Source: Tigriopus japonicus (Eukaryota > Arthropoda > Copepoda > Harpacticoida > Harpacticidae). From it: a stretch of DNA of 64,000 nt. Position 1 is the first letter of the stretch. Every line of letters begins with the position of its first letter. Both the position numbers and the translations under genes were made by a program. This document shows positions 18,201 to 28,176 of this stretch, piece by piece. The notes beneath the pieces were generated by a model. The model made no database searches. It saw only the letters and a list, made by a program, of their open reading frames with translations, and had not been told where the DNA came from. The stretch is from positions 602,323-666,322 of the forward strand of contig JAAGOF010000213.1 in NCBI GenBank assembly GCA_010645155.1, written 5' to 3'.

Positions 18201-19310
18201 TGTGTTTTTCGATCACTTTACAAAATCTCTAAGCGGAGTTAACAAACGTTTTCTTCGTTTTAAGCTTGTTTAAAGCCGTTCTTATGAATTTTAACAGTTT
18301 CTTTTGACAAATCAAAAGATAAGACAAGAATAATGGTTTTTGATAATGAAGAATTCAAATATTTTTGGGTCCTAAATATGATCTGTAATTATTTTGGGTT
18401 TAAGGAAAACCATGTATTTTGGTCACATCTAAGAAAATATTTTCTTACGGTTCTTTAACAAACAGCTGCTTGGGAGGTCACAGTACATAAGACTGGGAGG
18501 TCACCCTGCAAATACAGCTCCCGAAATTTCACCGCGACACTAAAGTTTGACCTATTTTCGAACTTCTCAATGGGTTGGCGGTGTTACTATTTTACTGTTT
18601 GGGCTTAAAGGACCCTTTATGTGTTAACATTGGTGCGGAAAATGGTACTCACCAATGCAATGTTTTAACAAACTCCTCGTGATCGATTGCATTTTTACCT
18701 CTCATTTCAGTGGACTTACCAAAATCTTTTGATACCGATTCTCATGGTTTAAATATTTTCCCCATGATGGGCAGACTTTCCAAACAGAACGTTGTTCTTA
18801 CGGAGAGAAACAAATACGAATGGGACTTCAAAACCAACGTAAGTGTTTTTCATGACATTCAGATCTGTTTAAATTACATTCTAATCTTGCTTATCACAAT
18901 CCGAAAAAGTCGTAAATTAGCCACAATTAAGTCTAAAAACGTAATCCTTCCTTTAAAAAACGAGGAGATATCCAAACAAGTGAAAACGTTTGGGCTTGAA
19001 TTAAAAATGATGAAATAAGTTTCTTGTTTTCTGCAAAATTTCCCTTGAAAAGACTTTTTCAACGTTTTACATGACATTCAGTTGCAAATTTATCTGGATA
19101 TGTCCCACAATCCTCTAGAACTTGAAATCTGCCCAAAATGTAACAAAAGCAACCGATGGAAACATTCACCTAGAAAAAGAAGATCTTAATCCGAATGATT
19201 AAGCTAATTACTATGAGGCAACTAAACATAGATTCAATAAAAGATTGAAACTTTCTTTTGTTCAGGCAAACCTTTATGATAAGGTCTGGAAGAATCGTCA
19301 CATTTTATGA
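15254..19310 (+). CDS. Unrecognised spliced gene with one membrane anchor and a Pro/Thr-rich linker
   Basis: Proposed exons: 15254-15411, 15479-15674, 18711-18838 and 19266-19310, ending TGA. Acceptors follow pyrimidine tracts and the phases agree across all three junctions. Exon 1 is Tyr/Asp/His-rich (KPYYDDDFYHYEAFNY); exon 2 encodes a hydrophobic helix LSLLAILAATIIVGLY, then ENERRYRESLRQ, an Asn run and a Pro/Thr-rich stretch (RPPPTSAPISTTTTG); exon 3 encodes FDTDSHGLNIFPMMGRLSKQ and ERNKYEWDFKTN. This suits a type II or single-pass membrane protein with a short extracellular tail. I do not recognise the family. The donor of exon 1 (GTGTGT at 15412) and the last 45-base exon are the weakest parts; an ATG at 15211 is in frame if exon 1 has no upstream intron. 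Confidence 0.45.
15693..15792. repeat. Short hairpin element in the intron of the 15-kb gene
   Basis: Two arms of about 45 bases (GAGGCTAGTTTTTTAAG... and its inverse) separated by a few bases, with repeated GATCTTAAGATCG-type inner palindromes. It starts 18 bases after the splice donor at 15675. Could be a tiny MITE or a structured RNA segment; no clear target duplication. Confidence 0.6.
15821..16117. mobile_element. Foldback MITE, GCGCCTC family, copy 1
   Basis: Ends AAAATGTCAGCGCCTCTGGT and an inverse carrying CAAGAGGCGCTGA and TGACATTTTT. Arms share TCAAATTGAA, GTTGCC and ATGCCACTCTTT in opposite orientation. A related, better-preserved copy lies at 27868-28176. Confidence 0.55.
16285..16470 (+). 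mobile_element. Foldback MITE R2, left arm (split copy)
   Basis: Matches the left arm of the R2 copies (GAGGTTAGCAATGAGAAGTA, CAGCTCAATCGAATGC, TACTGAAGAGA). The matching right arm is 1.5 kb downstream at 17940-18062, because repeat R1 inserted at the centre. Confidence 0.6.
16488..17935 (+). repeat. Interspersed repeat R1, copy 2 (interrupted)
   Basis: R1 sequence runs 16488-16792 and resumes at 17697-17935. The break holds the MULE-like element 16793-17695. R1 here lies between the two arms of an R2 foldback MITE. Confidence 0.65.
16793..17695. mobile_element. MULE-like non-autonomous transposon inside R1
   Basis: Ends ATGAACGTTACATGGATTGA and the inverse; the terminal repeats extend about 85 bases to GTCAATCAGGGTTGC. 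The flanking R1 sequence CTCTTCAATT is duplicated (16783-16792 and 17697-17706; 11 bases if one mismatch is allowed). A 9-11-base duplication with long TIRs is characteristic of the Mutator superfamily. About 903 bases, no transposase. A SINE A tail (near 17165-17200) lies inside. Confidence 0.7.
17940..18062 (+). mobile_element. Foldback MITE R2, right arm (split copy)
   Basis: Matches the right arm of R2 (TTAAAACAATTTCC, GAGCTTTAAGAGAGC, GATGTTTGATTGAGGTGAA). Completes the copy that begins at 16285. Confidence 0.5.
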
Positions 19311-20220
19311 TGGGCTTGTTTTTTACAACACTCCTACTGATCACTCCTAGTTCTGACCCCAAACAATGGTAAGTCCAGGTAAACTCTAAGATATGGTTGG
19401 ACTTGTTGAGGATTGGCTCAACAAAAATCAAGCCTTTGGTTTCTTTACAGATGTTGCTTGGAAGGAATTCTAGTCTTCCCAATGGAATCTTTCCTCCACA
19501 GCTTTTCATTGAAAGTGTTATCGGCCAAAATCTCCATGATTGTCCCGAGTGCCAAATTTGATACTTTTGATTCGAGGACGCTTCCATGTTGTAATTGACA
19601 TTTTCATGTTTATGTACTCTATAGAAGAATTCAACAATAAATACGCAATTATAATGGCCCTTCAAAGTTATTGCATCGGAGGTTTCTTTTTAAACAGTTT
19701 ATACCGAAAGAGGAAACTTGTCAGACCATGAATTTGTTCAGTGAAATTCTCAAGTATTTTACAAAAAAAATACTTGATCACAGAAAATCATTATTTTAGC
19801 CGATTTGGTATATCAAGGGCAACTTTGGTTGGTACAAAAATTTCCTGTCACATCAAAGGGTTCAGTTCATGCATACGCAAACAAGCAAAAGCATAAGTTA
19901 CAAGAAAAAACAAAAAAAATATTGACGAGACAAAAATTTTCCGCCACATCATCGTAAAATTTCGTCGCGACGAAGCCAACAGGCGCAAGAAAGAAGTGAA
20001 AATAAAAATCCATGTCATGATTTGGGTAAGGATTTAAAAGTTTTTTCCCTTAATTGAGGCTCTGAAATTTTTGCTGATATTTTTTCGCTTTTTCTGTAAA
20101 TCTTTGAAAAAATGCGCGTTTTTTTCTGATCGATCAACAATTTTCCAAATTCAAATCCGACTTTAAAAAGGTCAACATTTTTTAGGGAAGAGAACGAGTT
20201 TTTTTTTTTGACATATACAG
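19311..20220. other. Unassigned DNA after the 15-kb gene
   Basis: No recognised repeats or coding sequence. AATAAA near 19637 could be the poly(A) signal of the upstream gene. A 143-codon minus-strand ORF at 19234-19665 has no recognisable feature and overlaps the proposed last exon. Confidence 0.4.
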
Positions 20221-20227
20221 GACTGGG

Positions 20228-20782
20228 CACTTAAATCCGGACTTTTTTTAAAGACTAACAATTCTGAAGGTACAAATCCGAATGGGGGTTGCGTTGCATT
20301 TTTAGAATTGTTGAAATGTAAACAATCAATTGCAAGATATTAAGTCATCCTCTGATCAATCGTTATAAACTGGATGAGTCAAAAAAGTTCGTCATTGTTG
20401 AAATGGCTCGCGGGGGCAACAGAGATGCCGCCATCATGAAGGCTTCGGCTACCCAAAGCCATCTTTCTATGACGTGTACAAGCCTTGGAAATCTGGAAAA
20501 GGCTTTAGGTGCACTCAGTCAGGAAGACCGCCAATGTCCTCAAGGCCAATTTCATCCAGTTTTGGATGTCGCCTCTAAGTCGCCTGACATGAACCCATTG
20601 GACTTAAACTTCTAGGGAAGGTTAGAGTGGGAGGTGTCAATATCGTTCGTTTGGCTCACTCCCCACTACATAACAAAAGTCGTCGTATTTCATGTGACTT
20701 GCTAATTAAATTTCCGCCTTTGTTCAACGTTGCTTATTGTTGTGCGAGCTTGAAATTGAACGCGAAAAAAGCCGAGTAAGTT
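20228..20782 (+). mobile_element. Tc1/mariner-type deletion derivative
   Basis: An ORF at 20403-20615 ends in SPDMNPLDLNF, the third-Asp region of Tc1/mariner-type transposases, followed by degenerate in-frame matches after the stop. Imperfect ends CACTTAAATCCGGACTTTTT and the inverse of AAAAAAGCCGAGTAAGTT could be the TIRs. Only the C-terminal catalytic region survives. The next sequence is the ISL2EU nuclease pseudogene. Confidence 0.5.
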
Positions 20783-20806
20783 CGACTTCCGAACCGTGAT
20801 TTGATC

Positions 20807-22006
20807 ATGGCTTCTCTCAGCCTTGAGGGCGGATTTTCATCGATTAAGTACGAGTTCGTTAGAGACTCTCTAGACTCCCATTGAAATTGCCGATCTGGCT
20901 TAACGGGACAGTGCAAACACACCGGAGCCGTGGCCCTCTATTTTAACTCAGAGCGAGATGAAACGCAAACTGATCGAGCATGTGCGTGGAATAAGCCCTC
21001 CGATAAAGGCCGATTGCTTTACCCAAAAGGTAAAACGATTGATTCGATAATCGGGAATCCAAAGCCCATGGTGAGACGGTCGCACAGGGGACCAACCGAG
21101 GAGGAAAAAGACACCATGATTGCGAACATGCGTCAAGCCGGGTTAAACGAGTCGATGTTGCTCCAAGTTCTAACGTGTCCCCGAAACGAAGAAGACGAGA
21201 ATGGGTCTGAAGAAAGTGTAAGTGAGGATCTTCCACCTTGGATTAGTGGCTTATTCAACGATCCAATTCACAGAATCCCAGGTCTTATCGCAACCCAGGT
21301 GGGAAAAATGGTGACAGTTCGCACTCTCGTTGGCAGCCTTTCCCCTCGGGGATTAAAGTTTTATCTTTCAAAGGTCAAGGTCTCGGAGGAAGGTTGCAAA
21401 TTAATCTGTCAAACCACCCAGTCTCAAAGAAAAAGTCCCACTTGGTTTGTTGAGAGAGAATCTAGGATAACCGCGTCAATAGCTTACAAAATTGTAAACG
21501 CTAAGAAAGAGGAAACACGCTTAAAATACTTCTTATCCAAACCCCCTAGCAATCTCAAGGCGTTGCAGTACGGGCGGGATTTGGAAGATGCAGCTCGACA
21601 ACGTTTTGAGCAAGAAACCGGATTTACCGTGAAAAATGTTGGATTGTGTGTCAAGTCGGACGAGCCTTGGCTGGCATGTTCACCAGACGGGCTGCTCCAA
21701 GAAACCGACGGAACCATTGCCCTCTTAGAAGTGAAGTGCCCACTCTCATGAGAAAAAGGTCCGATTATAGTGGATTATTTACAGAAAGATTCGTTGAAAA
21801 AATATTACCTCTATTTTAGCCAAATTCAAATATCCCTTTATATTCTCAATTTGAAGAAGAGTTACCTATATGTTTTCAGCGAAGCTGACACTAAGATTGT
21901 AACCATTGAACGTGATGATGAGTGGCTTTAGAAGACGATTCCCAAATTGGAAAAAATATATTTCAAGGAAATTCTTCCAGCTTTGGCCTTAAAGGCTAAC
22001 GTGTGA
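20807..22006 (+). pseudogene. SWIM / YqaJ-type nuclease of an ISL2EU-like transposon
   Basis: One reading frame from ATG 20807 to TGA 22004-22006 (399 codons) broken by three in-frame stops: TGA 20882, TGA 21749 and TAG 21929; there are no frameshifts. Residues CRSGLTGQCKHTGAVALYFN form a SWIM zinc finger whose first Cys position coincides with the first stop. The C-terminal half is a YqaJ / lambda-exonuclease-like domain with RESRITAS, YGRDLEDAARQRFE, SPDG and LLEVKCP; the last two supply the acidic and E-x-K catalytic residues. ISL2EU transposons are known to encode a YqaJ protein beside a DDE transposase, which is the arrangement here: the transposase pseudogene at 23105-23720 converges on this one. 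Its role in transposition is not established. Confidence 0.85.
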
Positions 22007-22097
22007 AGTTTTCCCTTTTAGGAACTGTCTTCTGGCAAAACACAAAGAAATAAAGAATTATTTAATACGTTTAATCCTTGATAAGGTTGGTCATGCG

Positions 22098-23097
22098 TAG
22101 GGACGGGCAGAAAGTGCAAATACTCTTACCTTTTTAGTTACCAAAAGTTGCAAAAAAATGTGCCCAATAGTGCAAAACAAAGTGCAGAAAAATGTTGAAA
22201 GTGCAAATAAATGTCAAAAAAGAGCAAATAAATGTCAAAAAAAAAGCAAATAACTTGCATTTGGACTTAAAACGTCATTCATGGAGTACCCACGGCTCCT
22301 GATTGAGCAGAAGTCATTTACAAGTTACGAGTTCTATTAATTAGGTCACTAGCAAAAAGGATGTAAAGTCATGAAAAATACTCTAGTCAACAATCCTCTG
22401 AATTTTTCATTCCTAAGGTGGTCTCATAGATGTATGTACCTAAAATATTATCGAAATATATTTAGCAATTGTTTTATATGGCTTTACATCACTCCGTTTT
22501 CGCCCTTCAAGTTGTTCAAAAATAGACATTGAAAATTGAACAGAAAAATACCCACGTGTGCCTAACAATTGCATCAAAGAAAATAGTCCTAAATGTGTTT
22601 TAAGCATGTTTTTAGTGACATTACTTCAAAATTTGGCCCATGGCCTAATTACCAGAACTCAATTTCAAATGTGGCATTCATTGTCTCATCACATCTATAT
22701 TTTTTGTAGATCCTTCCATTACCATAACATGAGTTGCTTTAGGTTTGCTATTTGTTGGTTGCATGGAATGAGATTCTTTTGACTAATCTTTAGTTTAGTA
22801 AACAGGATGTTATAATTAAAGCCAAGATGGTGAATAAAGTGTGAGGTTTGCGTCTGAAATGCACATATTTCTTCAAGGTGCTAAGAATGGTTGATTGCAA
22901 ATGCAAGCTTTTTCGACTAGTTCAAAATTTGATCTTGAAAATAAAAATTCTTTCAAAAGCCACTACATTTTCTTAACAATTTGTCAATTTTGGCCAAAAA
23001 CGTAAATAAAAAGTGCAAATAAAGGTGAAAAGTGCAAAAGTGCAGAAAAATGGTTTTATGTTACCAAAAATCTTTTTACACTATTTGCCCGTCCCTA
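22098..23097. mobile_element. hAT MITE (TAGGGACGGGC family), copy 1
   Basis: Ends TAGGGACGGGCA and the inverse, exactly 1,000 bases, flanked by GTCATGCG (22090-22097) and GTCATGAG (23098-23105), an 8-base duplication with one change. The interior is rich in GTGCAAATAAATGT-type motifs near both ends. No transposase. It sits between the convergent YqaJ and DDE genes of the ISL2EU relic. Copy 2 is at 62041-63121. Confidence 0.85.
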
Positions 23098-23104
23098 GTC
23101 ATGA

Positions 23105-23720
23105 GATTGCACATAAATCCGATTGAGACGATGATCTTATCAATGTCTGGCAACAACGTTTGTTCGCAAAACTGCAATATTCGAAACGTTTTCATTCGTT
23201 GAATGGCTCTTTCAACGTGTATTCTCAAGGCCGAGCATTGATATCCCTCTCGATTTTGCGTCTGTTAGTTGGAAATCTCCACGACAAAATGGAGGCATAA
23301 CGCAGAAAGCACCACGCCTCTCTGCTTCTTCTACGACTTGGGGGAAGCCTAAAAACAATCTAGTTTTAAATGATATTCGTGTGATAGAGCTATTAAACTT
23401 TATATACCTTTGTCTGCCAAGATGACATCTCCTGGACGAAGAAGTTCGAGAAATCCGCAATCGGCAGTTAAGTGGCAATCAGTGACACGGCCTCCGTAAC
23501 ATTTGGAGATGAAAATAAATATGCCAGAGGGCGAGATGCATGCCAAGAATTTTAATGTATAGGTAGATTTGTAACTTGAGTAAGTCAAAACACTTCCTCG
23601 AATATCAGATGGGGCCTCGATTTTTCCCTCACTCGCATCGATGATGCCGGTGCACTTTGGAAACCCAAATTCGAATGACTTGGGCAGACTGTTCTTGATG
23701 GCCGATTGCGGAATTCAGTA
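23105..23720 (-). pseudogene. DDE_Tnp_4-type transposase of the ISL2EU-like element
   Basis: Minus-strand coding begins near 23720 with FPKCTGIIDASEGKIEAP (first Asp), continues SSYKSTYTLKFL and LRPGDVILADKG (second Asp), is interrupted by an apparent 58-base intron (GTATAT...TTTTTAG), then GFPQVVEEAERRGAFCVMPP and, after a one-base frameshift, HVERAIQRMKTF (catalytic Glu). This is the THAP/Harbinger-like DDE_Tnp_4 fold. Upstream of 23720 the N-terminal region is recognisable only in shifting frames. Decayed and non-functional. It converges on the YqaJ gene. Confidence 0.75.
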
Positions 23721-24560
23721 AAAAAAACTTGTCACTCACGGAGAATACAACCTCAAGAACTTGGGGAAAAAAGCTCAGAGGCGTATCTATCACTAATGTG
23801 AAAAATTTTACCCAAAAAAGGTATGACCAGTTATGCTTCAACTTGATTAGAAATAGAACCAATTTCCTTTTCACAGAAAATTTGGGACTCGCTTTGAGTT
23901 TAGGGTTGATACGAGGGTCAGACCAAAAGTAGTGAGACCTTGTCTATAATTCCAAAACGGTAAGTTTTATTGACATGCTTCGTTTTACTATTTTTCAACA
24001 TAATCTCCGAGGACTTCAATGCATTTGTTACATCTTCGAGACCATGCCTCAAAGGCCTCCAGTAGGCCCTCTTTGGAGAGCACCTTCAGAGACCCCTCCG
24101 TTGCCATCTTGATCTCCTGATCTGACAAGAACTTCTTTCCAGCCAGATCTTTTTTGAGGTTTGGGAAAAGGTAGAAGTCTGATGGTGCCAAATCAGGTGA
24201 ATAGGGTGGATGAAGGCAGACCTGTTCAATTATCATATCTAGATAAAAGATAAAGATAAAAGATAGTTTATCTTTTATCTTTATCTAGATACTTTTTTCG
24301 GGAAAGTATCTTAAACTATCCTTATCTAGATACTTTTTTCGGGAAAGTATCTTAAAGTATCTTTATCTAGATACTTTTTTCGGAAAACTATCTTGAAATA
24401 TCTTTATCTAGATACTTTTTTGGAAAACTATCCTGAACTATCTTTATCTAGATAATGTGTTCTCTCAATCTTTTGTGTTAAAGCATCCATTATGCATTGT
24501 TTTGTATGCATTTTGCATTTTCCCAAAAAGTATCTATATAAGATACTTCTAGATACTTTT

Positions 24561-24824
24561 CTTCATAATGCATAATGTCAAATTACTTGTGCATTATGTA
24601 CATTGAAAGTGGATACATTATGCATGTTGAGACTTGAGAGTGGACACATTATGCACATTGAGTGAGGAATCTGAGGATGCATTCATTATCCACTTTGAGG
24701 AAGGGTGCATAATGCATCCACTCTCAATGTGCATAATGCGTCCACTCTCAAGTCTTAACATGTATAATGCATCCACCTTCAATGTGCATAATGCACAAAT
24801 AATTTGACATTATGCATAATGAAG
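24561..24824. repeat. 102-base inverted repeat with 60-base loop
   Basis: Arms 24561-24662 and 24723-24824 are equal in length and nearly complementary, built around repeated CATTATGCACATTGA motifs. The structure is central in the hAT-like element 24217-25147. Confidence 0.8.
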
Positions 24825-24829
24825 AAAAG

Positions 24830-25140
24830 TATCTTGAAGTATCTTATCTAGATAGTTTTTCGGGAAAGTATCTTGAAGTATCTTATCTAGATAGTTTTTC
24901 GGGAAAGTATCTTGAAGTATCTTATCTAGATAGTTTTTCGGGAAAGTATCTTAAAGTATCTTTATCTAGATACTTTTTTCGGGAAAGTATCTTAAAGTAT
25001 CTTTATCTAGATACTTTTTTCGGGAAAATATCTTAAAGTATCTTTATCTAGATACTTTTTTCGGGAAAGTAACTATCTTTATCTAGATACTTTGCGGAAA
25101 ATACTATCTTATCTAGATACTTTTTCAAAGTATCTTGAAC
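24830..25140 (+). repeat. Tandem array of 39-41-base palindrome-rich units
   Basis: Units contain AAGTATCTTTATCTAGATAC followed by TTTTTTCGGGAA. The first units are 39 bases long, so they read as an in-frame peptide repeat (KYLEVSYLDSFSG), then the period shifts to 41 and the frame is lost. A shorter, diverged array of the same unit lies at 24240-24470. Confidence 0.8.
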
Positions 25141-25481
25141 AGGTTTGGATGAGGGTAGGTTTTTATCTTCCTCTTGGCCATGAACTCCTGAATCTCTTTG
25201 CTGTTGTGGACTCTCGCATTATCCAAATGAAGGAACCATTCTCTCTTGTACTTTTCTGGCCTTTTCCTCCTGAAATGGTCCAAAAACTTATCCAACACCA
25301 TGCAGTGGTAAGTTAAGTTGATGGTCTGGCCTCTGGGAACCCAATGCTGGTAGATGGGGCCTTCAGAATCCCAGAAGATGCTCAGCATGATCTTTTTGGT
25401 CGAAATTGAAGTTTTTGCCTTCTTGGGAGGAGCTGTGACCAGTTTTTTCGGGTGACCAGTTGTTACGGGTGACCAGTTCTC

Positions 25482-25694
25482 GGGCTAAAGCCAGCTCTTG
25501 AGCGGGCCGTCTTCACTGAGATCTTGAATTCGACGTTCTCAAAATCGGGGTATTCACTCACCACCCACCGAAACACTAATGCTCTCAAGGCCGCCATCAA
25601 GAAGAGCTGGGTCAATGTTCTGGCTGCAAAGGTCATCATGGCTTGCCATGCCTTTAGGCCCAGAATTGAGTGCATGATTTCCGTTGATAAATAA
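25482..25694 (+). pseudogene. Tc1-like transposase C-terminal fragment
   Basis: An open frame ending TAA at 25692-25694 contains THRNTNALKAAIKKSWVNVL and MACHAFRPRIECMISVDK, the alpha-helical C-terminal tail of Tc1-like transposases. The catalytic domain is absent. It abuts the hAT element starting at 25705. A 105-codon minus-strand ORF here is a shadow of this fragment. Confidence 0.6.
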
Positions 25695-25704
25695 TGTTGA
25701 TCTT

Positions 25705-27614
25705 TAGGGCCCGGATTTGAATTTAATTTAGTGAGTGTACCAAGCGTTGAGCAAGAATTTTTTTTAGCTGAAATTATCATAAAAATAGGTTAGAGCCAAA
25801 AAAAATGATTTTTAAATTGGTCAAAATCGGAAAATAATTAAGCAAAATCATAAAATACTTGATCAAAACTAAAAAAACTGACTCCAAATTCATAAAACGA
25901 CAAAAATATGAGTACATTGACATGAAAATGTCAATAAAAAGTTGAAGAGAACATGATTGAAGCAAAAATGGAGCTTGAATAAACCAATCCTAAATTTCAA
26001 ATTGGGTTTTAACTAAGTTCTTTTATCCGTTTTCCTTATATAGTAAATAAACAAAAGGTTCTAGTATGCTACGCTAACTATACATTTAACCCTCTGGTCA
26101 GCACAGAAAAGTTTAAACTGTTGAAAGGTTACTTTTTCAAGACATATGGTCGCTTCTTGAGGTAGTTTTGAAGTATAGTAGAAGCATACCTAGAAACACA
26201 AGCTGGTATGTTAAGCGTGCACCATGGTGTGCTAGTAGTATTGACTTCGAGTCAACTTCAAGTAAACCTTCTCACTATTTGACCTTAACATAAGGTTTGA
26301 TCAACGAGAAGCATGACTGGAAGGATGCAAAGAGGGAAGTTCCTGGGCGTCATTGAAGCATTCCCATTCGAATGTTTCTTCGAATTCACTGTCAAAAATT
26401 ACACGCCCCTTGACCTGTTCTTGAGCGCGGAGTTGAAAAGGGTGCGAGGAAGAGAAAAAAGAAGAAATGTGGGGTAGCTGAAATCAGAAGGTGACGGTTT
26501 TGAAAGCGGGCAAACGAACGATCATAGATGTTCGGGAATTTCAAGATCGAAACGGACCGTCACAATTGAGAAAAGCCAAATCGATGGAGAAAACCAGGCA
26601 AGCACACTCTGAAGTAAACTTGCAAGTCAACTATCGAGCTTTGGTATCATAGTATACGAGATACAAAAAAGGCATGAAAGAAGCATATGTGGCAAAGTAC
26701 AAGTAACCATGCTCGATCAAGTTTAGAAAAATGCAGCTTATGTAGCAAAACTTGATCAAGCATGATTATTTCTACTCCGTCTCGTGTGCTTCCTTTGTGT
26801 TTTTAGGTATGCTTCTACTATACTCCCAAACTACCTCAACAACCGACCTATAATATTGGAGGAATGGGCAGATTTTGGGTCTGAAGATGATGAATAACCT
26901 TTTTCAATTTTTTTCAAATACCGGAAAACTTGTATTTTAACTGTTTTGAAAACATTTCTTTGGACATTTTTTATGTTTTAGCCTTGTTTGAAGAAAAATC
27001 AATATTCGTTTTGGCTAATGGTCTGCCTAGCTATATTAGAATAGTAGAAATGTTTAAATTAATTTATCTCAAGTTGCCAAATAGGGTTGTCCAGAGTGGT
27101 CTTTGGCATAAAAAACGTTTTCAAAACGTTCACTTTTTCGCTTAATCTTTGTATGTTTTTAGTCTATAGCTGGAAAAGCATAAATGTAGGTTAAAACCAC
27201 TAACTTGTTAAATTTGGCACTAGATTGTTAGGTGGCGGAGGAAGTGACAAACCATTTTTGTAAGAAGAAATATAATTTACTTAGCAAAAAAGAACAGCCA
27301 CAAAATCCAGGTCACATCATGGAAATATAATTTCAAGTTATAAAGTAAATAGGTGGATAGAATTGAGGTTTGATTTGTTGAAGGAATTGAAAACTTTCTG
27401 TACGCCCAAAATAATTGTAATTTGCCAAATTTTGCCCAAAAAGTTGAATCTTGACACATTTTGCCAAATGTTTCCGCCAAAATCTTAGAAATTAGTCTCT
27501 TTTTTACATGAAAATGCGAAAAAAATTGAAAATTAAAACTTGATTTTGGCTAAATTTTGCCGAAAACATTGAAAAAATAATTAATCAATTTTTCCAGATC
27601 AAATCCGGGGCCTA
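25705..27614. mobile_element. hAT element (GGCCCGGATTTGAA family), copy A
   Basis: Ends TAGGGCCCGGATTTGAA and the inverse of TAGGCCCCGGATTTGAT, flanked by TTGATCTT and GTTATCAT (5 of 8 match, a decayed duplication). Shares CCCTCTGGTCAGCACAGAAAA and other internal sequence with copy B at 39151-41568. No transposase ORF. Interrupted at 26157-26839 by another element. Confidence 0.7.
26157..26839. mobile_element. TIR element nested in hAT copy A
   Basis: Imperfect 45-base terminal repeats (TTGAGGTAGTTT..AGTATAGTAGAAGCATACCT). Copy B lacks this sequence at the corresponding place. An inner hairpin near 26709-26766 pairs ATCAAGTTT with AACTTGATCAAGCAT. No target duplication identified, so the superfamily is open. 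Confidence 0.6.
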
Positions 27615-27867
27615 GTTATCATATAGGACAATTGATCAGTTCAAATACATGCCTTTCATTCCTGAAAGTGACTTGATGCTATGCGCGGCATTATTGTGGT
27701 TCAATATGAAGCTAAACTAATTCCGGGTTTATGTGTCTGAGCCTGTAAGTCGAAAACAAAATGCACAAAATGCTACCGACTGGAAAAAGACTATCCCAAG
27801 TGATTTTCGCATAAAACGTGACAAGTTGAGACGAAAAAAATTATGTCTAAAAACAATGAACCCTGCA

Positions 27868-28176
27868 CAAAATGTCAGCTGATTCCACAAAATAAGCGTA
27901 TCTTGCGGTCAGATTGAGTCATAGTTGCCAGCTAGCGAGTGTGTTTTAATGCCACTCATTGGCAAACCGTTAGAGATTTTCTTGACATCAACATTTCTCC
28001 GAAATGTTGGAGTTTGATATCATAATGCCTTTGCAAAGAAATGTAAACATCTAAGGAAAAACCTATTGCACCACAGTTTTGCCAAAGGTGGCATTAAAAC
28101 CCGCTCTCTAGCTGGCAACTATGTCTGAATCTGACCGCAAGAGGCGCTTATTTTGTGGAATCAGCTGAAATTTTGA
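27868..28176. mobile_element. Foldback MITE, GCGCCTC family, copy 2
   Basis: Arms of more than 100 bases match in inverted orientation: AATGTCAGCTGATTCCACAA, CTTGCGGTCAGATTGAG, CATAGTTGCCAGCTAG and TTTTAATGCCACTC each recur inverted. Related to 15821-16117. Confidence 0.7.

Larger units (their letters stand above)
24217..25147. mobile_element. hAT-like element made of palindromic satellite, inserted in the mariner
   Basis: Ends CAGACCTGTTCAA and TTGAACAGGTTTG, flanked by GATGAAGG (24209-24216) and GATGAGGG (25148-25155): an 8-base hAT-type duplication with one change. The 931 bases carry no transposase. They consist of two arrays of a 39-41-base unit (TATCTAGATACTTTTTTCGG...) around a central inverted repeat (24561-24662 and 24723-24824). 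Confidence 0.8.
23912..25440 (-). pseudogene. Mariner-type transposase, 5'-truncated and interrupted
   Basis: The 3' end is CGAGGGTCAGACCAAAAGTA preceded by TA (23910-23911), a mariner-type terminus. Minus-strand coding from about 25440 gives FWDSEGPIYQHWVPRGQTIN and LHLDNARVHNSKE (second catalytic Asp), breaks at 25147, and resumes at 24216 with PPYSPDLAPSDFYLFPNLKK (third Asp), ending GDYVEK. The N-terminal DNA-binding part and first catalytic Asp are missing, as is the 5' TIR. The break is the hAT element 24217-25147, inserted between the second and third Asp. Confidence 0.85.

Noticed and set aside
19234..19665. 143-residue minus-strand ORF
   Set aside because: No recognisable domain, no conserved motif, overlaps a plausible exon on the plus strand.
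24812..25036. ORF with repeated KYLEVSYLDSFSG peptide
   Set aside because: It is produced by a 39-base satellite period and loses frame when the period becomes 41.
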